Assembly (NCBI GenBank): GCA_029260795.1
Contig: JAJDCO010000135.1
Coordinates: 176,147 to 240,146 of the forward strand
Reading direction: 5' to 3'
Source: Planctomycetota bacterium
Lineage (GTDB): Bacteria; Planctomycetota; OFTM77
Length of the DNA: 64,000 nt
Part shown: positions 1 to 7,388 of the stretch, piece by piece
Position numbering within the stretch: the first letter of the stretch is position 1
Layout of the letters: every line of letters begins with the position of its first letter
Translations under genes and position numbers: made by a program
The notes under the pieces: generated by a model
What the model was told of the DNA's origin: nothing
The model's input: the letters and a program-made list of their open reading frames with translations, nothing else
Databases searched by the model: none

Positions 1-1180
1 CTCCGTACGGGAGCGCGGGATCACTGCCAGGGTAGGGCGTGAATGCGATTCCGTTGCTCAGCCAGAGCTGGGGAGCTTCCGACCAAGACGAGGCCGCCAG
101 ATCGGACACGCCGTCACCGTCGATGTCTTGGATGACCAAGTCGTAGTAGATCGCGGCTCCCCCTTGAGGATTGGCTCCTTCCCAGGGACGGAAGTCGCCG
201 CTTCCGTCACCGATCCAGACGTGGACGCCCGGTTGATCGGCATAGAGCGAGCTGGTGACCAGGTCGATCGAGCCATCTCCCGCGAGCTGCCCTGCCGCCA
301 CTCGCCAGAAACGGCCCTCGTCGGTGAGGCAAATCTCCTCCCAGCGCCCGTCCTCGTCGCGGTCGTAGTAGACGAGCCCGTCGGCGGCGCGGGCGACGGC
401 CACCTCCATCTCACCATCCCCGTCCAGGTCGGCGGCGCAGACTCCGTGGGTCGGAACGCGCCCGAGACGAACGGCCGGATGCCAACCCCCGCGTCGATCA
501 CTGAGCCAAAGGTAGGCGCCACCCTGGAGGCTGCTGGCCGCTCCGATCAGATCGAGCGCTCCGTCACCATCGACGTCGACGACTTCGACATCGGTGAACG
601 ACTCGGTCGAACGGGGACCGCGCGGCATGGACCAGGTGAGAGGCTCGAGGGCGTAGCACACGAGCACACCTTGAGAGTCGAGCGGCGAGTGATCGGCGAG
701 AACGATGTCGATCCAACCGTTACCATCGACGTCCGCCAGGCAGACGTCTTCGAACTCTCCGTGAAGGGCGAGCTCCCCTTGGCGTTCGAAGTTGCCTTCG
801 CCATCACCCGTCCAGATCTCGACCGCCCGCTCGGTGGTCACCACGAGGTCCAGATCTCGATCGCGATCGAGATCTGCCACCGCGACACTTCGAGTCGGTC
901 GGTGAGCCTTGAGCTCACGGGAGTGCCAACGGCCGGCACTTCCGAAGAACAAGACGATGGCATCGTTCTCGGGCTCCGTCGTGACGATGTCGACGAAGCC
1001 ATCTCGATCGAGATCGACGACCGCCAAGCCCTGGTATCGACCCTGCCGTGTCGGGCCTCGCTCCTCTCGCCACCACGCGCCGTCGAGACTCCGACAGCCG
1101 TTGAGACCCGGCAGGAGGATCAGCGCGCCGAGGCCGACGATCGCGAGCCGCGACCAGAGACTTCCGATAACTCGCACCAT
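1..1180 (-). CDS. FG-GAP/VCBS-repeat lipoprotein, 3' end outside window
   Basis: Reading the minus strand from the ATG at 1180 gives an open frame of 393 codons running off the left edge, so the C-terminus is missing. The N-terminus is a lipoprotein signal: positive start, hydrophobic stretch, lipobox LNGC near residue 29. The rest is a chain of FG-GAP/VCBS-type blades with Asp-rich calcium-loop motifs of the form DxDxDGxxD (for example VVDLDRDGFVDIV, VDVDGDGALDLI, AADLDGDGEMEVA, IQDIDGDGVSDLA), which normally fold into an integrin-like beta-propeller. The start codon overlaps the stop of the upstream export gene in a TGATG arrangement, indicating translational coupling. Likely an outer-envelope-anchored propeller; its binding partner cannot be told from sequence. 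A long plus-strand frame over the same bases has no family features. Confidence 0.85.
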   Translation of the reverse strand, partial: MVRVIGSLWSRLAIVGLGALILLPGLNGCRSLDGAWWREERGPTRQGRYQGLAVVDLDRDGFVDIVTTEPENDAIVLFFGSAGRWHSRELKAHRPTRSVAVADLDRDRDLDLVVTTERAVEIWTGDGEGNFERQGELALHGEFEDVCLADVDGNGWIDIVLADHSPLDSQGVLVCYALEPLTWSMPRGPRSTESFTDVEVVDVDGDGALDLIGAASSLQGGAYLWLSDRRGGWHPAVRLGRVPTHGVCAADLDGDGEMEVAVARAADGLVYYDRDEDGRWEEICLTDEGRFWRVAAGQLAGDGSIDLVTSSLYADQPGVHVWIGDGSGDFRPWEGANPQGGAAIYYDLVIQDIDGDGVSDLAASSWSEAPQLWLSNGIAFTPYPGSDPALPYG

Positions 1181-2247
1181 CAGAAGTCTCCGTCCATCAC
1201 GGCCGCCGCGCTCGCCCCGAGGAGGATCGCCCCGAATGAGGGCGTCAGCCGTGAGATCACGTAGTTAAACTCTCCGAGGAAGCGCTTCGGCACGTAGACG
1301 ATGTCGCCGTCTTGCAGACGAAAGTCCTGCTCCAGCCGCCCCTCTTCGAGAATCGCCTCGGCGTCGACGATCCGGTAGAAGGGCTGCTTGGCGTCCCCGC
1401 GGATGATGTACACCTCGTCGCATTCCGCGTCCGGAGCGAAGCCACCGGCACGGGCGATCATCTGGGTCACCGTCTCTCGACGCAGCAGTGGATACAGCCC
1501 CGGTGTCCGCACGTCTCCCAAGACCGAGACCGTACCGCGATAGGCCTCATGCACGTAGATCACGTCGCCCGGGAAGATCTTGATGTTGAGGCTGAGGTCA
1601 CCATCCAAGAGCCGCTTCAGATCGACGTCGATCCGCGTGTCCCCGGTTCGCACGATCGTGCACTTCTCCGGGGGGATACGCTCGTCGGAGCTCGACGGGA
1701 TACCTCCACCCAGGGACAGCACCGCCAAGAGCTCGGTGGCTCCGTCGAGGTCCACAGCGCCCGGATTCTTGATGCGCCCGAGCAGGTAGGCCCGCGCGTT
1801 CGCGAACTCCTTCGGGATCACCGCCACTCGCGGGTCGAGGTAGTACTCGAGCATCGACTCCCGGATCCGACCCGCCGCTTGAGTGCGCGTCAGGCTCGCC
1901 AGGTCGATGTCACCAAAGAGCGGGATCGAGATCATGCCTTCGGGGCTGAGTCGGTACTCTCGCGAGAAGCTCGGCTCCTGCCATACGTCGAGCTCGACCA
2001 GATCACCGGCGCCCAGTCGGTAGATGTACGGCGGCTCCTCTTGATCGAGCTCGTGCACCGGCACCAGGTCCCAGCCTTCCTCGACATCGGGCACCTCACT
2101 CGACTCGGAGAGCCCGCGATCGATCTCGGCCAAGTGCGGGAGAGGCACCATCGTGGGCTGCCGACAAGCCGCCATGCACAGTAGGACTAACGCAAGCCGG
2201 CGCCCGATCGGCGCCGGATCTTGGGGGGATGAGCGGTCTCGCTTCAT
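1180..2247 (-). CDS. Wza-like polysaccharide export lipoprotein (Poly_export/SLBB)
   Basis: 355-residue protein starting MKRDRSSPQD; a TTG at 2298 would add 17 residues before the signal, so the ATG at 2247 is preferred. The hydrophobic segment ends in a Cys (LCMAAC), consistent with a lipoprotein. The region beginning YRLGAGDLVELDVWQEP matches the start of the polysaccharide biosynthesis/export domain of Wza/GumB/ExoF outer-membrane porins (SPEGMISIPLFGDIDLA and RIRESMLEYYLDPRVAV follow), and later segments (AYLLGRIKNPGAVDL; VSVLGDVRTPGLYPL) are SLBB-type repeats. Such proteins form the outer-membrane channel for exopolysaccharide. No polymerase, flippase or tyrosine kinase gene lies in the window, so the cluster may continue to the left through the coupled downstream FG-GAP lipoprotein. 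Confidence 0.85.
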   Translation of the reverse strand: MKRDRSSPQDPAPIGRRLALVLLCMAACRQPTMVPLPHLAEIDRGLSESSEVPDVEEGWDLVPVHELDQEEPPYIYRLGAGDLVELDVWQEPSFSREYRLSPEGMISIPLFGDIDLASLTRTQAAGRIRESMLEYYLDPRVAVIPKEFANARAYLLGRIKNPGAVDLDGATELLAVLSLGGGIPSSSDERIPPEKCTIVRTGDTRIDVDLKRLLDGDLSLNIKIFPGDVIYVHEAYRGTVSVLGDVRTPGLYPLLRRETVTQMIARAGGFAPDAECDEVYIIRGDAKQPFYRIVDAEAILEEGRLEQDFRLQDGDIVYVPKRFLGEFNYVISRLTPSFGAILLGASAAAVMDGDF

Positions 2248-2440
2248 GGTCTCGCGTCGGGGGGTTTTCACGGAGTGCTCCAGCCAGGTGGCCGACAACC
2301 TTCGTTTTCGTCAGGAGCTACGGGTCGTCTTGATGCCGAAATGCCAGCGCAGGCGAAGCCGCCGGGACCTTCCAGAAGATCTCCAGGGACCGATTTCGTT
2401 CCCCGAGCGGAAATACCGGCTCGAGCAGCCGATCCGGGGT

Positions 2441-2468
2441 TTCAAGCTCTGTAGCAACGCGTTATGAT
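2441..2468 (+). promoter_or_regulatory. Candidate sigma70-type promoter for lipB-pdh operon
   Basis: TTCAAG (2441-2446), 16-bp spacer, TATGAT (2463-2468). The -10 overlaps the first possible lipB ATG at 2464. If this promoter is used, that ATG is untranscribed or at the extreme 5' end, and a later start such as GTG 2614 would apply. Consensus match only. Confidence 0.35.
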
Positions 2469-3333
2469 CGATGGCTTCAGCTCGGATCCGTGGATCCGGG
2501 ACGCGCCTCTGCCGCGTCGGACGTCCGCCGATCCGACGATATCGCCCATCTGGAGCCCGACGGTCTTGTCCCTGGCCACGCCGCAGCCCTTCGAAGGGTC
2601 TTCTCGAGACGCGGTGCCCGGCGATCGCGATCGCCCGAACGGCGGTCACGCTCTGTGGCTGGGTCGGACGGCCTATCGCCCCACCTGGGAGCTCCAGCGC
2701 AAGCTCCAAAAGGGCCGAATCGCCGAGAGCCTGCCCGACCTGCTCCTCCTCACCGAACACGGCCCGACCTACACCATCGGTCGGAGTGGTCATGCCGAGC
2801 ACTTGCTTTGGGACGACGCTGAACGGGCGAGCCGCGGCATCGAGTTCGTCGAGGTCGATCGGGGTGGCGACATCACCTACCATGGCCCCGGGCAGCTCGT
2901 CGGCTACCCGATCGTCCACCTGGCCCGAGTCGGCCGAGACGTCCATGAGTACATGCGGCGGCTCGAGCAGGTGCTGATCGACGTCCTGGGCGAGCTCGGA
3001 ATCGAAGGCGGCCGACGCCCCGGCTTGACCGGCGTCTGGGTGGGGAGCGAAAAGGTTGCCGCTTTGGGCGTGCGCATCAGCCGATGGGTGGCGATGCACG
3101 GCTTCGCTCTCAACGTCGCGCCTGATCTGAGCCACTTCGGTGGCATCGTGCCGTGTGGAATACAGGATGGGAGCGTGACCTCGATCGAACGTCTCTTGGG
3201 ACGAGCGATCCATTTAGCCGAGGTGATCCCGACTGTCGTTCGCAGCTTCGAGTCCGCGTTCGGGCTCGAGCTCCCCTACGAGTCGGCCGGGCAGGCCTGG
3301 CTCGACAACGAATTGAGAAAGCTCGAGGGATGA
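2464..3333 (+). CDS. lipB: Octanoyltransferase LipB
   Basis: Transfers octanoyl from octanoyl-ACP to lipoyl domains of 2-oxoacid dehydrogenase E2 subunits. The family core is clear: EHGPTYTIGRSG, the signature RGGDITYHGPGQLVGYP, the conserved Lys in EKVAALGV (about residue 195) and the acyl-thioester Cys in IVPCGIQDGSVTS (about residue 229). The 289-residue frame is longer than usual (about 210-240) because of roughly 60 poorly conserved N-terminal residues; GTG at 2614 would give a more typical length and fits the promoter placed over the first ATG, so the start is uncertain. It overlaps pdhA by 4 bases (ATGA) and heads an operon encoding its probable substrate, the lipoylated E2 at 5352-6584. 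Confidence 0.93.
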   Translation: MIDGFSSDPWIRDAPLPRRTSADPTISPIWSPTVLSLATPQPFEGSSRDAVPGDRDRPNGGHALWLGRTAYRPTWELQRKLQKGRIAESLPDLLLLTEHGPTYTIGRSGHAEHLLWDDAERASRGIEFVEVDRGGDITYHGPGQLVGYPIVHLARVGRDVHEYMRRLEQVLIDVLGELGIEGGRRPGLTGVWVGSEKVAALGVRISRWVAMHGFALNVAPDLSHFGGIVPCGIQDGSVTSIERLLGRAIHLAEVIPTVVRSFESAFGLELPYESAGQAWLDNELRKLEG

Positions 3334-4346
3334 CCGACATCCAGCGATCCGCGAAGGCCTCCGATCCCGGCGCCCACTTGGGTCCCGACGATCTTCGGCG
3401 AATCCATTACTACCTCAAGCTCACACAGGCCTTCGAGGAGCGCCTGATTCGCCTGTACAAGCAAGGCCAGATCGTCGGTGGCGTCTACACGAGCCGTGGC
3501 AACGAGGCGACTGCCGTTGGAAGTGCCTTCGCGCTCGAGGCCCGCGACGTTCTCACGCCCATGCACCGTGATCTGGGGGCCGCGCTCGTCAAGGGCGATC
3601 CCATCCGCGAGCTGATGTGCCAGTTCTTGGCCCGCGGCAACTCGCCGACGAAGGGGAAGGACAGCAACCTTCACCACGGATCTCGAGAGCGCAACACCCT
3701 CGGCATGATCAGCCACCTCGGCGCGATGATTCCGGTGACGGTCGGTGCGGCGCTGGCCGAGAAGATGCGGGGCAGCGGCGCGGTCGCCCTCACCTACATC
3801 GGTGACGGCGGCTCGAGCATCGGCGACTTCCACGAGGGGCTGAACTTCGCCGCCGTCTATCGCCTCCCTTTCATCTTGATCATCGAGAACAACCAGTACG
3901 CTTTCTCGACGCCGACTCGGCAGCAGTACCTCTGTCAGCGCCTCGCCGATCGAGGGGTCGCCTATGGCATCCCGGGTGTTCAGGTCGACGGCACCGACGT
4001 GCTGGCGGTCTACGAGGCGACGCGTGACGCGACCGAGCGAGCGCGGCGCGGCGACGGACCGACGCTGATCGAGTCGATCACGATGCGCATGCGAGGTCAC
4101 TCCGAGGCCGACAACTTCAGCTACGTGCCCAAGGAGATGCTGGAGGCTTGGGATGCGAAGGAGCCCGTGGCTCGCTTCGAGAATCGCTTGCTGGAACAAG
4201 GGCTCTTGGACGCGGCGCAGGTGATCGCGACCGAAGAGCGCATCGCGGCCGTGCTCGACGATGCCACCCAGTTTGCGCTCGACTCTCCGATGGCCGAGCC
4301 CGCCGAAGCGGCGCGCGGCGTCTACGCCCCCTCGAAGGAAGACTGA
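3330..4346 (+). CDS. pdhA: Pyruvate (2-oxoacid) dehydrogenase E1 alpha subunit
   Basis: 338 residues. Thiamine-diphosphate-dependent E1 alpha, which with E1 beta decarboxylates a 2-oxoacid and transfers the acyl group to E2 lipoate. The TPP motif runs from GDGGSSIGDFHEG (about residue 157) to IIENNQYAFSTPT. The family phosphorylation-loop-like RGHSEADN is present, as is the N-terminal YYLKLTQAFEERLIRLYKQG helix. The ATG overlaps the lipB stop (ATGA), and E1 beta starts 14 bases after the stop. Separate alpha and beta subunits of this size also occur in branched-chain oxoacid and acetoin dehydrogenases. Pyruvate is the default reading; substrate cannot be fixed from sequence. Confidence 0.9.
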   Translation: MTDIQRSAKASDPGAHLGPDDLRRIHYYLKLTQAFEERLIRLYKQGQIVGGVYTSRGNEATAVGSAFALEARDVLTPMHRDLGAALVKGDPIRELMCQFLARGNSPTKGKDSNLHHGSRERNTLGMISHLGAMIPVTVGAALAEKMRGSGAVALTYIGDGGSSIGDFHEGLNFAAVYRLPFILIIENNQYAFSTPTRQQYLCQRLADRGVAYGIPGVQVDGTDVLAVYEATRDATERARRGDGPTLIESITMRMRGHSEADNFSYVPKEMLEAWDAKEPVARFENRLLEQGLLDAAQVIATEERIAAVLDDATQFALDSPMAEPAEAARGVYAPSKED

Positions 4347-4359
4347 GGACTCCGACCCG

Positions 4360-5334
4360 ATGAGTGAGGTGACTTATCTCGAGGCCATTCGTCAGGCCCT
4401 CGAAGAAGAGATGGACCGTGATCCCTCGGTGTTCCTCCTCGGCGAGGACATCGGAGCGTACGGGGGCGCCTTCAAGGTGACGGCCGGCTTCCAGGAGCGC
4501 TTCGGAGCCGAGCGGGTGCTGGACACGCCGTTGGCCGAGTCGGCGATCATCGGTGTGGCGGCGGGTGCTGCGCTGCGCGGCTATCGTCCAATTGCCGAGA
4601 TGCAGTTCAGCGACTTCATCACCTGCGGCTTCAATCAGCTCGTCAACTTCGCGGCCAAGACCCACTACCGTTACGAGGAGCCGGTCCCCATGGTCGTCCG
4701 CTGCCCAACCGGTGGCTACATCCACGGAGGCCCCTTCCACTCCCAGAGTACCGAAGCCTGGTTCTTCCACGTGCCCGGGCTCAAGCTCGTGGCTCCCTCG
4801 ACTCCCGCCGATGCCAAGGGCCTGTTGAAGGCAGCCATCCGCGATGACAATCCTGTGCTCTTCTTCGAGCACAAGTTCCTCTACCGCCGTGCCAAAGGTG
4901 AGGTCGACGGCGACGTCGTGATCCCGATCGGGAAAGCACGCTGCGCTCGGTCGGGCGACGCCGCCACCGTCGTCACCTACGGAGCCACCGTCGGGCTCTG
5001 CCTCGAGGCAGCGGAGTCGATTGCTCAATCGGGCGGTGACGAGGTCGAGGTGATCGATCTCCGCTCGCTTCTCCCCTTCGACAAGGAGACGATCCTCGAG
5101 TCAGTGCGACGAACCGGTCGCCTGCTCATCGTTCACGAGGACACGCTCACGGGCGGAATCGGCGGCGAGATCGCGGCCGTCGTCGCCGCGGACGCTTTCG
5201 AGCATCTGGACGCTCCCGTCCGACGGGTCGCTTCGCTCGATACGCCGGTTCCGTTCGCACCTCCGATGGAGGAGCACTTCTTCCCCAACGTCGCCAAGAT
5301 CGAGTCCGCCCTGCGCGAGCTGCTGGCCTACTAA
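4360..5334 (+). CDS. pdhB: Pyruvate (2-oxoacid) dehydrogenase E1 beta subunit
   Basis: 324 residues, start MSEVTYLEAIRQALEEEM. Family landmarks are FLLGEDIGAYGGAFKVT, the active-site-facing DTPLAESAIIGVAAGAAL, the EMQFSDFITCGFNQLVN segment and the C-terminal transketolase domain (VVTYGATVGLCLEAA; VIDLRSLLPFDKETI; HEDTLTGGIGGEIAA). It forms the alpha2beta2 E1 component with the product of 3330-4346. E2 follows 17 bases downstream. No E3 (dihydrolipoamide dehydrogenase) gene is in the window, so E3 must be encoded elsewhere. Confidence 0.92.
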   Translation: MSEVTYLEAIRQALEEEMDRDPSVFLLGEDIGAYGGAFKVTAGFQERFGAERVLDTPLAESAIIGVAAGAALRGYRPIAEMQFSDFITCGFNQLVNFAAKTHYRYEEPVPMVVRCPTGGYIHGGPFHSQSTEAWFFHVPGLKLVAPSTPADAKGLLKAAIRDDNPVLFFEHKFLYRRAKGEVDGDVVIPIGKARCARSGDAATVVTYGATVGLCLEAAESIAQSGGDEVEVIDLRSLLPFDKETILESVRRTGRLLIVHEDTLTGGIGGEIAAVVAADAFEHLDAPVRRVASLDTPVPFAPPMEEHFFPNVAKIESALRELLAY

Positions 5335-5351
5335 GCGGAGAGCCTCGAGCC

Positions 5352-6584
5352 GTGAAGATCGACATCGTCATGCCCCAGCTCGGTCAGAGCATTGCCGAGG
5401 GAACGGTCGTCCGTTGGGTCAAGCAACCCGGTGATCGCGTCGAGCGCGATGAGACCGTCTTGGAGGTCAGCACCGACAAGGTTGAGTCCGAGGTTCCTTC
5501 CCCGGCCGCCGGCACCTTGGCCGAGATCTTGGTCGAGGCCGGTACGACCGTCGAGGTCGGCACTCGCATCGCCCGGCTCGAGAGCGATTCCGAGGTGCCG
5601 GCCGAGGTGGTGGCGGCTGCCGTGACGTCCACGGCCACCACCTCGTCCCCGCCCACGGCCACCCGAGCCGCGAGACTTCCGCCCTCCCGGTCCGGCAGCC
5701 GCTTCTACTCGCCGGCCGTCCGCCGATTGGCGCGCGAAGCAGGGCTCGGCCTCGGACAGCTCGACCATCTCTCCGGCTCCGGTGCGGGAGGCCGCCTCAC
5801 CAAGAACGACCTCAGTGCGCATCTGGCCGGGAGCACTCTGACCGCTCCGAACCGAGCACCGATCGCCGCCACTCTCCCCGTCGACGGGGACTTCGACATC
5901 GAGCCGATGGATTCGATGCGCCAGGCCATCGCCGCCCACATGACCCAGAGCGTTCAGACCTCGGCTCACGTGACGACGGTGCAGGAAGCGGACGTGACTG
6001 GCATTGTCCGCTACCGCAGCGCTCATCGCGAGGCCTTCGAGCGGAGCGAGGGCTTCTCCCTCACCGCGCTCCCGTTCGTGGCGTCGGTCGTTGCCCGCAG
6101 CTTGCGCGAGTTTCCTTGGGTGAACGCCTCGGTCGATGGCGATCGCATTCTGGTACATCGCCGCGTCCATCTCGGCATCGCCGTCTCGCTCGACCGAGGA
6201 CTGGTCGTTCCAGTCGTGCGAGATGCGGACTCCTTGACCGTGCGAGGCCTGGCCCGTGCGATTCAAGATCTGGCTCGCCGAGCGCGCGCGGGTGAGCTCG
6301 GGAGCGAGGCCTTCCGCGGAGCCACGTTCACGATCACGAACCCAGGCATCTTCGGCAGCTTGATCGGGACGCCGATTATCAGCCAGCCCCAGGTCGCGAT
6401 TCTGTCGACGGGTGTCATTCAGAAGCGGGCGGTGGTGGTTGCGGACGATGCGATCGCGGTGCGCTCGATGGTGTACCTCTCTCTTTCTTACGATCATCGC
6501 TTGATCGATGGCGCACTGGCGGGACGCTTCATCCGAAGCATCGTGAACGGGCTGGAATCACCCGAGCTCGTGCGCGGAATCTGA
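5352..6584 (+). CDS. pdhC: Dihydrolipoamide acyltransferase (E2) with one lipoyl domain
   Basis: 410 residues from a GTG start. Domain order: lipoyl domain at 1-77 with the lipoylation lysine K43 in STDKVESEVPSP; an Ala/Pro/Thr-rich linker; peripheral-subunit-binding domain at about 117-160 (YSPAVRRLAREAGLGLGQL, GAGGRLTKNDL); catalytic domain at about 185-410 with the active-site motif SYDHRLIDGALAGRF near residue 380. It transfers the acyl group from lipoamide to CoA. Co-transcription with lipB means the enzyme that lipoylates K43 is made alongside its substrate. Confidence 0.93.
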   Translation: MKIDIVMPQLGQSIAEGTVVRWVKQPGDRVERDETVLEVSTDKVESEVPSPAAGTLAEILVEAGTTVEVGTRIARLESDSEVPAEVVAAAVTSTATTSSPPTATRAARLPPSRSGSRFYSPAVRRLAREAGLGLGQLDHLSGSGAGGRLTKNDLSAHLAGSTLTAPNRAPIAATLPVDGDFDIEPMDSMRQAIAAHMTQSVQTSAHVTTVQEADVTGIVRYRSAHREAFERSEGFSLTALPFVASVVARSLREFPWVNASVDGDRILVHRRVHLGIAVSLDRGLVVPVVRDADSLTVRGLARAIQDLARRARAGELGSEAFRGATFTITNPGIFGSLIGTPIISQPQVAILSTGVIQKRAVVVADDAIAVRSMVYLSLSYDHRLIDGALAGRFIRSIVNGLESPELVRGI

Positions 6585-6598
6585 TCGGAGAGGATTCC

Positions 6599-7144
6599 AT
6601 GACACGACTTCGCCGTGAGCGTTGCTCTCTCCTGATCGTCGACCTGCAGAAGCGCCTGATGGACATCGTGGTGCGCCGTGACTCGACGATCGGAAACATT
6701 CTTCGATTGCTGGAGGCCACCCGAATCCTCGAGGTTCCGATCTTGGCGACCGATCAGAACCGGAAGGTCTTCGGCTCTACCCTCGATGCCATTCGAGAGC
6801 GTCTTCCCTCTCCCCCTTCCGACAAGCTGATCTTCAGTGCCTTCGCGCACGAGCCCATTCACGCGGCGCTCGAGCGATCGGGGCGTCGACAGCTCCTCGT
6901 CACGGGCATCATGACGAACGTCTGCGTGCTTCAGACGACGCTCGATGCCTTGGAGGACGGCTTTGCAGTCCATGTGGTCGCGGACGCCGTGACAGCGGCC
7001 GACGAGAACGACCATCAAGTCGGTCTCGATCGACTCCGCCAAGCCGGCGCAATCATCACGAACACCGAGACCACCATCTACGAGCTCTTGGAGCGAGCCG
7101 GAACCGACGAGTTCCGCGCCTGCCTCCCGCTCCTCCGGCGCTAG
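6599..7144 (+). CDS. Isochorismatase-family cysteine hydrolase
   Basis: 181 residues with a good ribosome site (GGAGAGG) before the ATG. Isochorismatase/nicotinamidase fold: catalytic Asp in LLIVDLQKRLMDIV and nucleophilic Cys in VTGIMTNVCVLQTTLDAL with the preceding cis-peptide region. The protein resembles the YcaC-like hydrolase group rather than true isochorismatases; no siderophore genes are nearby and the substrate is unknown. Last gene of the lipB-pdh operon, 14 bases after E2. Confidence 0.85.
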   Translation: MTRLRRERCSLLIVDLQKRLMDIVVRRDSTIGNILRLLEATRILEVPILATDQNRKVFGSTLDAIRERLPSPPSDKLIFSAFAHEPIHAALERSGRRQLLVTGIMTNVCVLQTTLDALEDGFAVHVVADAVTAADENDHQVGLDRLRQAGAIITNTETTIYELLERAGTDEFRACLPLLRR

Positions 7145-7388
7145 CTGCTCGCCTCGGGCTGCAAGTCCGGCTCGAGGTTCTGGAGGCGACGAGGAATCTG
7201 GAGCCGACCGCCCAGGGCGTTTCGTAGGCGAGTTCCACAAAAGCGACGCGATGACCGATACAGGGGGATGCGTCGTCACGGCGACGGTGAGTGGCCCTTC
7301 GGGAACGGAGGCTCGCTGGCGTTCTTTGGAATGGGCAAGCCCGCCCGAGGGGCGGTCGAGACTCGACTCCGGACACGAGGTGAGTCGG

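Noticed and set aside
128..1264. 378-codon plus-strand open frame
   Set aside because: The opposite strand encodes an FG-GAP lipoprotein with a proper signal and repeated calcium loops.
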